Positions 1-6,486 of a DNA stretch of 8,038 nt are shown here, piece by piece; position 1 is the first letter of the stretch; every line of letters starts with the position of its first letter. Source of the stretch: Desulfatibacillaceae bacterium (GTDB taxonomy: Bacteria; Desulfobacterota; Desulfobacteria; Desulfobacterales; Desulfatibacillaceae); contig JASEHB010000088.1 of NCBI GenBank assembly GCA_030018745.1, positions 1 to 8,038 of the forward strand, in the 5' to 3' direction. The translations under genes and the position numbers were made by a program. Under the pieces are notes generated by a model that saw only the letters and a program-made list of their open reading frames with translations, was not told the DNA's origin and ran no database searches.

Positions 1-1
1 C

Positions 2-340
2 CAGACAGGTTGTGACGGCGTGGCCTTGGGCAGGATTGGGGCAGCCCGGCCCTTTTGCGCTGCCCGCTGGCTGGAAGGCCGCAAGGCGGATCTGGCCGAT
101 TACAGCCTTGTTGCCGAAATGCTCTGCCAAAGCCTGACAGAGCATTTCGGCCCGCCCCACGATTTTTCGCATCTAAAAAAAATCTCCCCCTACTTTTGCG
201 CCAACTTTCTTTACGGGCATGGCCTGGACAAAAAAATCCGCTGTGCAAAAGACATGGACCAGGCCTGCAAAATATTCGAGGAATTTTTTCTTGCAGACCC
301 GCCCATAAACGAGCTTCCAAATCCCCACCTTTTCAACTAG
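2..340 (+). CDS. tRNA-dihydrouridine synthase, C-terminal fragment (start outside window)
   Basis: Partial gene: the reading frame is open from base 2 and ends at TAG 338-340, giving about 112 residues. Seen: the fragment opens with Thr-Gly-Cys-Asp-Gly-Val-Ala-Leu-Gly-Arg followed by Gly-Ala-Ala-Arg-Pro-Phe, the FMN-phosphate-binding end of the TIM barrel in Dus enzymes (family form: G-A-D/C-G-V-M-I-G-R-x-A-x-G-R-P-W). A helical tail follows, with a 'HFGPPHDFSHLKK' stretch matching the segment where other Dus proteins read 'YGP...RIARKH', and then a C-terminal 'FEEFF' helix. Family knowledge: Dus enzymes reduce specific tRNA uridines to dihydrouridine in the cytoplasm using FMN and NADPH, and the tail is the RNA-binding helical domain. 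The apparent GTG at 20 is internal to the barrel and is not the start. The gene converges on the minus-strand operon. Which Dus subtype it is cannot be told from this part. Confidence 0.8.
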   Translation, partial: QTGCDGVALGRIGAARPFCAARWLEGRKADLADYSLVAEMLCQSLTEHFGPPHDFSHLKKISPYFCANFLYGHGLDKKIRCAKDMDQACKIFEEFFLADPPINELPNPHLFN

Positions 341-404
341 TCAAAAAGGCGGGGGCAGGAGTCTTTTTCCGTGTCTCTCGTGTTTTGCAGCCAATCACAG
401 AAGA

Positions 405-425
405 AACCTGTTTTCGAGACAGGTT
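405..425 (-). terminator. Weak stem-loop after the acyl-CoA dehydrogenase gene
   Basis: AACCTGT (405-411) and ACAGGTT (419-425) form a perfect 7-bp stem with a 7-nt loop. It begins 11 nt past the operon's last stop codon (TAG 439-437). Read on the minus strand the stem is followed by TTTCTTCT, a mediocre U-tract. On the plus strand it is followed by ATAGTCCCC, so it would not serve the converging dihydrouridine synthase gene well. The stem is AT-rich and short, so termination strength is uncertain. Confidence 0.45.
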
Positions 426-436
426 ATAGTCCCCTT

Positions 437-1588
437 CTAGTACCCCGAAGTGCGGAAGATGACCTCGCTCATAACCTCGTTTGCGCCGCCGCCTATGGCA
501 ATTAGCCTGGAGTCCCGATAGGCCCGCGAGACCCACATCTCGTTCATGAAACCCAGCCCGCCGTGCATTTGCAGGCATCCGTCCGAGACCTGGCACAAAA
601 GCCTTCCTGCAAGCAGCTTGCCCATGCTTATTTCCTTTGTGGCGTCCTGGCCTGCCTGCTTTAGCCGCACAATGTGGTAGGTGAGGGCCTTTAGGGCCTC
701 AATTTCGGTCAACCAGTCGGCAATGCGGTGGCGCAGAACCTGCTTTGTGATTAGGGGCTTGCCGAAAACCACGCGGCCTTTCAGGTACTCCACGGTCTGG
801 TCCACCATGCGCTTTGCGCCTATGTAGGCCATGGGCAGGGCCGAAAAACGCTCGTGCTGGAACTGCTGCATCTGGTGAATAAAGCCTTCGCCCTCAATGC
901 CGATGAGGTTTTGGGCAGGGATTTTAAGGTTGTCGAAATAAAGCTCTGCCGTGTCTGACGAGCGCATTCCAAGCTTGTCGAGCTTTTTGCTCACAAAAAA
1001 ACCCGGCAGGTTTGTATCCACCACAAAAAGCGAAAAGCAATGGTAGCCGGGGTCATCGCTTGTGCGGGCAAGCAGGGTAAGGTAGTCGGCCTGGGTGCCG
1101 TTTGTTATGTAGGTCTTGCTGCCGTTTAGTATGTAATGGTCCCCCTGCTTTTTGGCAAAGGTCTTTATGGCGCCCACATCCGAGCCTGCATCCGGCTCTG
1201 TTACAGCAATGGCCGCCACAAGATTCCCGGCTATGGACGGGGCAAGGTATTTTTCCTTTAAATAGTCGCTGCCAAATTCTGCAATGGCAGGGGTTGCCAT
1301 GTTGGTTTGAACAGCTATGGCCATGGGAATGCCGCCGCAGATTATGCGGCCTATTTCCTCAAGAAAAACCGTTTCCGCCCAGTAATCCATGCCCATACCG
1401 CCGTACTTTGGGTCATAGCGGATGCCCAGAAAGCCAAGATCCCCCATCTTTTTAAAAAGCTCGTGCAAAGGGGCAATTCCCTTTTCCTCCCACTCGTCAA
1501 CAAAGGGGTTTATCTGGCGATCCACAAAGTCGCGGACCGCGCTTCTGACCATCTGATGCTCCTTGGTAAAGTACAGGGCTTCGGACAT
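437..1588 (-). CDS. Acyl-CoA dehydrogenase (AtuD/long-chain type)
   Basis: 383-residue flavoenzyme of the usual acyl-CoA dehydrogenase length, predicted to oxidise an acyl-CoA to the 2,3-enoyl-CoA in the cytoplasm and pass electrons to electron-transfer flavoprotein. Seen: N-terminal helical domain (about 1-120); middle beta domain with 'AVTEPDAGSD' (128-137) and 'LNGSKTYITNG' (154-164), the classic FAD/substrate loops; C-terminal helical domain with 'QMHGGLGF' (340-347). Where medium- and short-chain enzymes carry their catalytic Glu (I-Y-E-G-T) this protein has I-G-G-G-A (365-369). The likely base is Glu246 in 'QHERF', the position used by isovaleryl- and long-chain acyl-CoA dehydrogenases. 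The 'GGANEVM' ending resembles the long-chain form. From memory, 'IAPLHELFKK' and 'IPMAIAVQTNMATPA' resemble citronellyl-CoA dehydrogenase AtuD more than LiuA. An AAGGAG site at 1603-1598 lies 9 nt before the ATG. It is the last gene of the operon, 63 nt after the hydratase-family gene. The substrate is inferred only. Confidence 0.93.
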   Translation of the reverse strand: MSEALYFTKEHQMVRSAVRDFVDRQINPFVDEWEEKGIAPLHELFKKMGDLGFLGIRYDPKYGGMGMDYWAETVFLEEIGRIICGGIPMAIAVQTNMATPAIAEFGSDYLKEKYLAPSIAGNLVAAIAVTEPDAGSDVGAIKTFAKKQGDHYILNGSKTYITNGTQADYLTLLARTSDDPGYHCFSLFVVDTNLPGFFVSKKLDKLGMRSSDTAELYFDNLKIPAQNLIGIEGEGFIHQMQQFQHERFSALPMAYIGAKRMVDQTVEYLKGRVVFGKPLITKQVLRHRIADWLTEIEALKALTYHIVRLKQAGQDATKEISMGKLLAGRLLCQVSDGCLQMHGGLGFMNEMWVSRAYRDSRLIAIGGGANEVMSEVIFRTSGY

Positions 1589-1651
1589 GGCTTTGCTCTC
1601 CTTTGCTGGAAGAATGCCTCTCTTTTGGGGCCTTGATAATTGGATTTGCCT

Positions 1652-2431
1652 CTATTTGCCCGTAAAATTGGGTTTTCGCTTTTCAATGAAGGCGGTAATG
1701 CCCTCAATGGCATCCTGGGTGCCTGCAACCTCGCCTATTTTGCCTGCCAGATAATCCAGGGCCTGCTCAAAGGGCATATCCTGCATGGCATAAAAGGCCT
1801 CCTTGCCTATCTTCATGCCTATGGGGCTTTTTTGGGCAAGGGTTTCAAGCACGGAGTTGACCTCGCTATCAAGCTTTTCAGGCTCCACCACCCTTGTCAC
1901 CATGCCCATTTCCAGGGCTTTTGCAGCATCCAGGCGCTCGCCCAGCAAAATCATTTCCATTGCCTTTTTGCGGGGTACATTTTTGAATATCAGCGCGCCA
2001 ATCATCATGGGCCACAGGCCAACATTGACCTCCGGCGTGCCGAACTTTGCTGTGGAAACCGCAATAACAATGTCGCAGGCCAGCATTATGCCCGTGCCCC
2101 CGGCCACGCATGGGCCGTTTACGCGCGCCACCACAGGCTTTGGGAAGGCGGAGAGCTTTTTTAGCAGCCCGGCATACTGGCCAAAGGCGTCCTTTGCGCC
2201 TGCATCGCCCTTGCCCATGCTTCCACCCAAGTCTGCGCCAGCGCAAAAGGCCTTGTCTCCGGCCCCGGTCACGCACAGCACACGCACGGATGTGTCCTTG
2301 GCAGCCTCATCAAGGTATTTATGAAAAAGGGCTATTGCCTCCGGGCTTAAAGCATTGCGGTTTTTTTCGCGGTTGATGGTAAATCGCGCCACAGGGCCGG
2401 AAACTTCGTATAAGAGATCCTGCTGGGACAT
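1652..2431 (-). CDS. Enoyl-CoA hydratase/isomerase-family protein (AtuE/LiuC-position)
   Basis: 259 residues, normal crotonase length. Seen: 'NRNALS' (24-29), the oxyanion-hole strand 'FCAGADL' (62-68), 'VNGPCVAGG' (104-112) and 'FGTPEVNVGL' (130-139). Family knowledge: in classical enoyl-CoA hydratase two glutamates (Glu144 and Glu164 in rat) activate water. The second is kept here (Glu134 in P-E-V), but the first, normally in G-G-G-C-E-L, is replaced: this protein reads G-G-T-G-I-M, with Ile115 at that position. 'GLWPMMIGALIFKNVPRKKA' also departs from the usual 'GTIPGAGGTQRL'. In this operon the expected job is hydration of the carboxylated enoyl-CoA (methylglutaconyl- or isohexenylglutaconyl-CoA type), but the residue change leaves the chemistry open. 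The ATG is well supported by AGGAGG at 2443-2438, six nt upstream. It starts 20 nt after the carrier-protein stop, so the two are surely cotranscribed. Confidence 0.92.
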   Translation of the reverse strand: MSQQDLLYEVSGPVARFTINREKNRNALSPEAIALFHKYLDEAAKDTSVRVLCVTGAGDKAFCAGADLGGSMGKGDAGAKDAFGQYAGLLKKLSAFPKPVVARVNGPCVAGGTGIMLACDIVIAVSTAKFGTPEVNVGLWPMMIGALIFKNVPRKKAMEMILLGERLDAAKALEMGMVTRVVEPEKLDSEVNSVLETLAQKSPIGMKIGKEAFYAMQDMPFEQALDYLAGKIGEVAGTQDAIEGITAFIEKRKPNFTGK

Positions 2432-2451
2432 GGCTTTCCTCCTCAGATTAG

Positions 2452-2967
2452 TCAGCTTGTTGACGCTTTTTCAATTTCCACAAGAATTTGGCCCGGACCC
2501 ACCCGGTCTCCGGGGTTTACATTCACGGCCGTCACCTCGCCGCTGTATGGGGCGCACAGAGTTGTCTCCATTTTCATGGCGGAAAGCACAATCACGGGCT
2601 GGCCTTTTTCCACAATCTGGCCCTTTTCCACAACAATGCGGGAAACTGTTGATGGAATTGAAGGGGTGATTGTGTCCTGGGCCTGGGCGCTGCCAGCAGC
2701 CTTGCGCCTTGACAATTTGGCGTCTGTTACCGTGCGGGCAAGGCCGTCAATAAAAATTTCAAATGCCTCGCCCTGTTTTGCCGCATGAATTTTCAAGGAG
2801 CGGGTTTTGCCGTTTTCCTGCACCTGGGCAAAAATAAGGCCATTGCCAGCAGCAAGCCAGCGCACTTGCATCTGCCTGCCATCCACCTGCACCTGGCAGA
2901 GATTTTCTCCTTTGTCTTCAAGCTCAACTAAAAAATCTTTTCCGTTTATGTTGAGGGGGTATTCCAC
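2452..2967 (-). CDS. Biotin carboxyl carrier protein, split from the carboxylase alpha subunit
   Basis: 171 residues, carrying the biotin that shuttles carboxyl groups from the biotin carboxylase to the carboxyltransferase. Seen: a first half (about 1-80) of beta-strand character starting 'EYPLNINGKDFLVELEDKG', like the BT linker domain of methylcrotonyl-CoA carboxylase alpha subunits; a low-complexity linker near 82-102; then a biotinyl domain with the canonical A-M-K-M motif, the biotinylated lysine being Lys132, and 'PYSGEVTAVNVNPGD' after it. The frame is open far upstream (to 3240), but that part is only a shadow of the biotin carboxylase. I chose GTG 2967 because GGAGG (2979-2975) lies exactly 7 nt before it and homology to the carrier begins there. 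It starts one nucleotide after the biotin carboxylase stop, in another frame, so translational coupling is likely. A frameshift that split an originally fused gene cannot be excluded. Confidence 0.9.
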   Translation of the reverse strand: MEYPLNINGKDFLVELEDKGENLCQVQVDGRQMQVRWLAAGNGLIFAQVQENGKTRSLKIHAAKQGEAFEIFIDGLARTVTDAKLSRRKAAGSAQAQDTITPSIPSTVSRIVVEKGQIVEKGQPVIVLSAMKMETTLCAPYSGEVTAVNVNPGDRVGPGQILVEIEKASTS

Positions 2968-2968
2968 C

Positions 2969-4459
2969 TTACAGCCTCCAGGGGCCAAGGGTTTCAAAGG
3001 GGGTTGGCGGCCGTTTTTTTCCGGCAGAGGTTGATGCAGCCGGGCTTTGGAAGTCTGCCAGTTGGGCAAGCACGCCTGCAAGGGCAAAAAAGGCGTCATT
3101 TTGCGGTGACGGCGACCAGGAGCCAAAAAGCTCCGGCAGAAAATCGGTGTAGGTCTCGCCCCTTTCGAACTCCGGCGATGAAAGCACGGCGTGCATGAAG
3201 GCCGTGTTTGTGCGAATGCCCAGCAGAGCATAATCGGCAAGGGCGTTTTTCATGCGGGCGATTGCTTGGGGCCTATCTGTCGCAAGCACGCAGAGCTTTG
3301 CCAGTATGGGATCATAGTCCGTTGGCACGGTGAATCCCTCGTAAATGCCACAATCGTGCCTAATACCCGGCCCCTGGGGCGGGGCAAAGTGCAGAATTTT
3401 CCCTGGGGAGGGCAGAAAACCATTTTGGGGGTCCTCGCCGTAAATCCGGCATTCAATGGCGTGCCCCCGTGGCCGGATGTCCTCCTGCTTTAGGGAGAGC
3501 CTTTTGCCTGCTGCAATCTCAATCTGGCAACGGACCAGATCTTCTCCTGTCACAAGCTCTGTTATGGGGTGCTCCACCTGCAGGCGGGTGTTCACCTCCA
3601 AAAAAAGAAAGCTGTTGTCAGCATCCAGAAGAAACTCCACAGTACCGGCATTTACATATCCGGCAGCCTTTGCAGCGGCAATGGCGGCAGCTCCCATTCT
3701 TTCGCGCAGGTCCGGCGTAAGGGCAGGGGAGGGGGTTTCCTCAATTATCTTCTGGTGACGGCGCTGAATGGAGCATTCCCTTTCGTTTAAATGGATAAAA
3801 TTTCCGTGGCTGTCTGCAAGAATCTGGATTTCAATGTGTCTGGGCCTTGCAAGGCGTTTTTCAAGATAAACCGCGCCATTGCCAAATGCCGCAGCAGCCT
3901 CGCTTATGGCAGACTTGCAGGCGTCTGCAAAATCCTGGGGCTTTTCCACAATGCGCATTCCCTTGCCGCCGCCCCCGGCAGCAGCTTTAATGAGAAGGGG
4001 AAAACCCACTTCCCCTGCCTGCTCTGCCAGGGCGTTAACATTCAGGCTGGCTGTTGTGGTGCCAGGAATGACCGGCACGCCGCTCTTTTGCATCATCTGC
4101 CGGGCGCAGGTTTTATCTCCCAAAGCGGCTATGACCTTTGAAGGAGGGCCGATGAACACAAGGCCGCTGTCTTCCACGGCCTGGGCAAACCGGGCGTTTT
4201 CCGACAAAAAGCCGTAGCCCGGATGAATGGCCTGGGCATTGGTCCTTTTTGCTGCATCAATTATCTTTTCAATGGCAAGATAGCTCTCGTGAGGCTCGGA
4301 AGGGCCTATGTGAATAGCCTCGTCTGCTTCCAGAACATGAAGGGCTTTTTGATCCGCATCCGAAAAAATTGCTGCGGTTGCAATGCCCATTTCTTTGGCT
4401 GTGCGCATCACGCGCACGGCAATTTCGCCCCGGTTTGCAATCAGTATTTTTTTGAACAT
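2969..4459 (-). CDS. Biotin carboxylase subunit of an acyl-CoA carboxylase
   Basis: 496 residues. It carries out ATP- and bicarbonate-dependent carboxylation of biotin. Seen in order: 'ANRGEIAVR' (8-16) and 'HPGYGFLSEN' (79-88) of the N-terminal biotin-carboxylase domain; ATP-grasp domain with glycine-rich loop 'GGGGKGM' (162-168), 'ERECSIQRRHQK' (226-237) and the active-site segment 'EVNTRLQVEHP' (288-298); C-terminal domain with 'RGHAIECRIYGEDP' (331-344). It runs about 45 residues beyond a stand-alone AccC and ends 'TPFETLGPWRL', which resembles the inter-domain segment (D-G-W-R-L type) of fused methylcrotonyl- or geranyl-CoA carboxylase alpha subunits. With the 171-residue carrier gene that follows, the total is about 667 residues, the usual length of the fused chain. 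The ATG has only a weak AGGA about 11 nt upstream and follows the carboxyltransferase gene by 78 nt. Partners are the carrier and carboxyltransferase of the same operon. Confidence 0.96.
   Translation of the reverse strand: MFKKILIANRGEIAVRVMRTAKEMGIATAAIFSDADQKALHVLEADEAIHIGPSEPHESYLAIEKIIDAAKRTNAQAIHPGYGFLSENARFAQAVEDSGLVFIGPPSKVIAALGDKTCARQMMQKSGVPVIPGTTTASLNVNALAEQAGEVGFPLLIKAAAGGGGKGMRIVEKPQDFADACKSAISEAAAAFGNGAVYLEKRLARPRHIEIQILADSHGNFIHLNERECSIQRRHQKIIEETPSPALTPDLRERMGAAAIAAAKAAGYVNAGTVEFLLDADNSFLFLEVNTRLQVEHPITELVTGEDLVRCQIEIAAGKRLSLKQEDIRPRGHAIECRIYGEDPQNGFLPSPGKILHFAPPQGPGIRHDCGIYEGFTVPTDYDPILAKLCVLATDRPQAIARMKNALADYALLGIRTNTAFMHAVLSSPEFERGETYTDFLPELFGSWSPSPQNDAFFALAGVLAQLADFQSPAASTSAGKKRPPTPFETLGPWRL
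2975..2979 (-). promoter_or_regulatory. Ribosome binding site deciding the carrier-protein start
   Basis: GGAGG on the minus strand, overlapping the Trp-Arg codons at the end of the biotin carboxylase gene, with a 7-nt spacer to GTG 2967. It is the strongest argument that the carrier protein is separately initiated rather than a frameshift remnant. Confidence 0.75.
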
Positions 4460-4537
4460 GGGCTTGAATATCCTGTCTGGCGCATAATTTGTTGCCCAAG
4501 GGCCTGTTGGGGGAGGTTTTGTCGCTGCAAATTTTCC

Positions 4538-6154
4538 CTACATTCTGTATATGCCGTATCCCAGCGGCTCGGAGTGAACGGGCGCATTGCCTGCTGCGGA
4601 TAGGGCCAGGCCCAATACATTACGGGTTTTGGCCGGGTCTATAATTCCGTCATCCCAGATGCGGGCTGTGCTATAATAGGCATTGCCCTCCTTTTGCGCG
4701 CCTTCAATAACCGGTGAGCAGATGAAGTCCTCCTCCTCCTTTGTTAAAGGTGGCTTGCCCAGCCGCTCATTCTGGTCGTTTGTGATGGTGACAAGCACAT
4801 GGGCAGCTTCGGCCCCTCCCATCACGCCTATTTTGGCCTGGGGCCACATCCACAGAAAGCGCGGGGAATAGGCCCTGCCGCACATGGCGTAGTTGCCTGC
4901 GCCAAATGATGCGCCAACCAGCACCGTGAACTTGGGCACAGAGGCGGTTGAAACGGCGTTCACCATTTTGTGGCCGTTTTTGGTGATTCCGCCCTGCTCG
5001 TAAACCTTGCCCACAATGAAGCCGGTTATGTTCTGGAGAAAGACAAGGGGAACTCCCCTGCGGTCGCAAAGCTGTATGAACTGGGTGGCCTTGAGTGCGG
5101 AATCGGAAAACAGGATGCCGTTGTTGCCAAGAATGCCCACCTTGTAGCCGTGGATATGGGCAAATCCGCATACAAGGGTGGGGCCGAAAAGCTCCTTGAA
5201 TTCCAGAAAGCGGCTTCCGTCAACAATGCGGGCGATCACCTCCCTTATGTCAAAGGCCTGGGAGAGATCCGGGCTTACAATTCCGTAAAGCTCTTTAGGG
5301 TCGTATGCAGGAGGCTCGGCTTTAACTTCCGGGTGCAGGTGTTTTTCCCTTGAAGGCAGGTTTGCAACAATGCTGCGAACAATCTCTATGGCGTGGGCGT
5401 CATTTTCTGCAATGTAGTCCGATACTCCCGACTGGGCGCAGTGAACCATCGCCCCGCCAAGCTCGTCTGCTGTCACCACATCGCCTGTTGCGGCCCTCAC
5501 AAGGGGCGGGCCGCCCAAAAATATGGCCCCATGCCCCTTCACATGAACAATCTCATCGCACATGGCAACCCCATAGGCCCCGCCTGCTGTGCACATTCCC
5601 ATGACAGCCGCTATCTGGGGCAGGCCCATTTTGCTTATGCGCGCCTGGTTATAAAAAATGCGGCCACCGCCGTCAGCATCAGGAAACATCTGCGACTGCA
5701 AGGGCAGGTAAGCGCCCGCAGAATCGATGAGCGCCACGGACGGCAGGCGGTTTTCCATGATTACTGTCTGGCAGCGCAGGGACTTTTTAACGGAAATGGG
5801 ATAGGCGCTGCCGCCCTTTATGGTGGCATCGTTTATGCCTATGCAGACCTCCTTGCCGCCCACCTTGCCGATGCCCGAAAGAAGGCCCGCCCCGTGGATT
5901 TTGCCGTCATACATATCCTTGGCTGCAAGGGGACAAAGCTCCAGAAAGGGCGAGTTTGGGTCCAGAAGAAGCTCCAGCTTTTTGGATGCAGGCAGCTTGC
6001 CGGACTGCTCCAGACGGGCAAGGGCTTTTTCCGAGCGCTCGTTTCTTGCCCGGCCAAGCTCTTTGCGGAGATCCTCCACAAGGCTCTCCATTGCCTCAAA
6101 GTTTTTTTTGTAGGTGTCTGAACGGGTGTCAATTTTGGAGGCGATAACATCCAT
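4538..6154 (-). CDS. Acyl-CoA carboxylase carboxyltransferase (beta) subunit, methylcrotonyl/geranyl-CoA type
   Basis: 538 residues, the usual length of MCC/GCC beta subunits. It transfers the carboxyl group from biotin to an enoyl-CoA. Seen: crotonase-fold N domain (about 30-275) with 'GNDATIKGG'-like text ('INDATIKGGSAYP', 107-119), 'DSAGAYLP' (144-151), 'GMCTAGGAY' (186-194) and 'IFLGGPPLVRAATG' (211-224); C domain (about 290-538) with 'FLQNITGF' (372-379), 'GASFGAGNYAMCGRAY' (414-429), 'PRFLWMWP' (431-438) and 'IGVMGG' (442-447). The C-domain blocks are MCC-family rather than propionyl- or acetyl-CoA carboxylase. Oddity: MCC subunits read D-H-F-G-R here, but this protein reads D-G-G-G-R (161-165), with Gly163 in place of Phe. 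Glycines also occur at this place in geranyl-type enzymes as I remember them. AGGAG (6168-6164) lies 9 nt before the ATG. It is the first gene of the operon. Confidence 0.95.
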   Translation of the reverse strand: MDVIASKIDTRSDTYKKNFEAMESLVEDLRKELGRARNERSEKALARLEQSGKLPASKKLELLLDPNSPFLELCPLAAKDMYDGKIHGAGLLSGIGKVGGKEVCIGINDATIKGGSAYPISVKKSLRCQTVIMENRLPSVALIDSAGAYLPLQSQMFPDADGGGRIFYNQARISKMGLPQIAAVMGMCTAGGAYGVAMCDEIVHVKGHGAIFLGGPPLVRAATGDVVTADELGGAMVHCAQSGVSDYIAENDAHAIEIVRSIVANLPSREKHLHPEVKAEPPAYDPKELYGIVSPDLSQAFDIREVIARIVDGSRFLEFKELFGPTLVCGFAHIHGYKVGILGNNGILFSDSALKATQFIQLCDRRGVPLVFLQNITGFIVGKVYEQGGITKNGHKMVNAVSTASVPKFTVLVGASFGAGNYAMCGRAYSPRFLWMWPQAKIGVMGGAEAAHVLVTITNDQNERLGKPPLTKEEEDFICSPVIEGAQKEGNAYYSTARIWDDGIIDPAKTRNVLGLALSAAGNAPVHSEPLGYGIYRM

Positions 6155-6228
6155 GAAATAAGGCTCCTGGCCATAGAGTGCTCAAATCGGGCCGCCTTGA
6201 ATATGCGGGCGTATGTCATTTACGGATG

Positions 6229-6252
6229 ATGGTATGAGGCATGGTATGAGGC
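6229..6252. repeat. Perfect 12-bp tandem repeat upstream of the carboxylase operon
   Basis: ATGGTATGAGGC occurs twice back to back (6229-6240 and 6241-6252) with no mismatch. It lies 75-98 nt upstream of the operon's first ATG and overlaps the candidate -10 box. It could be a direct-repeat operator or a simple duplication. Confidence 0.85.
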
Positions 6253-6269
6253 TTGGAGGCATTTTTCAA
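6241..6269 (-). promoter_or_regulatory. Candidate promoter of the carboxylase operon
   Basis: On the minus strand TTGAAA (6269-6264) and TACCAT (6246-6241) are separated by 17 nt, matching the sigma70 boxes 5/6 and 4/6. A start near 6234 would give a leader of about 80 nt before the carboxyltransferase ATG. The -10 box is weak and lies inside a tandem repeat, so this is a tentative call. Confidence 0.3.
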
Positions 6270-6413
6270 GACAATTGTGTTTCTGCTTTCAGATGGAAGA
6301 CAGGAGGGCGGTTTTTCCGTCATTTTTGCCTGTTGGAATTGCTGGGACAGAAAATCCGGGGCGAAGCATTTTTCAGCCGCTGGAAGGCCAGGGAGTGTGG
6401 CAGGCGTTTTCAG

Positions 6414-6454
6414 AAAAGAAAAAAGGGCGTCCCGATTGCGGCGGGACGCCCTTT
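6414..6454 (-). terminator. Strong intrinsic terminator of the lipase gene
   Basis: A perfect 13-bp GC-rich stem, AAAGGGCGTCCCG (6422-6434) with its complement at 6442-6454, and a 7-nt loop. Read on the minus strand it begins 33 nt after the lipase stop and is followed by TTTTTTCTTTT, counting the last three Ts of the stem. This is a textbook Rho-independent terminator and separates the lipase from the carboxylase operon. Confidence 0.92.
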
Positions 6455-6486
6455 CTGTGAGGATATTGGCAGGGGATGCTGCGGTA

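Larger units (their letters stand above)
6155..6486. other. Intergenic region between lipase and carboxylase operon
   Basis: This 332-base gap holds, from the right, the lipase terminator, then about 140 bases without recognisable structure, then a candidate minus-strand promoter overlapping a 12-bp tandem repeat, and finally the ribosome binding site of the carboxyltransferase gene. Open frames crossing it on the plus strand (for example 6213-6557) run into the antisense of the lipase and have no homology I recognise. Confidence 0.7.

Noticed and set aside
343..368. AAAAAG...CTTTTT inverted repeat after the dihydrouridine synthase stop
   Set aside because: Six A/T-rich pairs around a 14-nt purine-rich loop that does not fold. 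Not a credible terminator.
2968..3240. Upstream extension of the carrier-protein frame (a 262-residue reading)
   Set aside because: The extra 91 residues are Cys/Arg/Pro-rich shadow of the biotin carboxylase gene. Homology and the ribosome site both place the start at GTG 2967.
4495..4511. CCCAA/TTGGG dyad between carboxyltransferase and biotin carboxylase genes
   Set aside because: Only five pairs and no U-tract. No support for an attenuator between the two genes.
5393..6121. 242-codon plus-strand frame opposite the carboxyltransferase
   Set aside because: It lies wholly inside a strongly conserved gene on the other strand and shows no domain.
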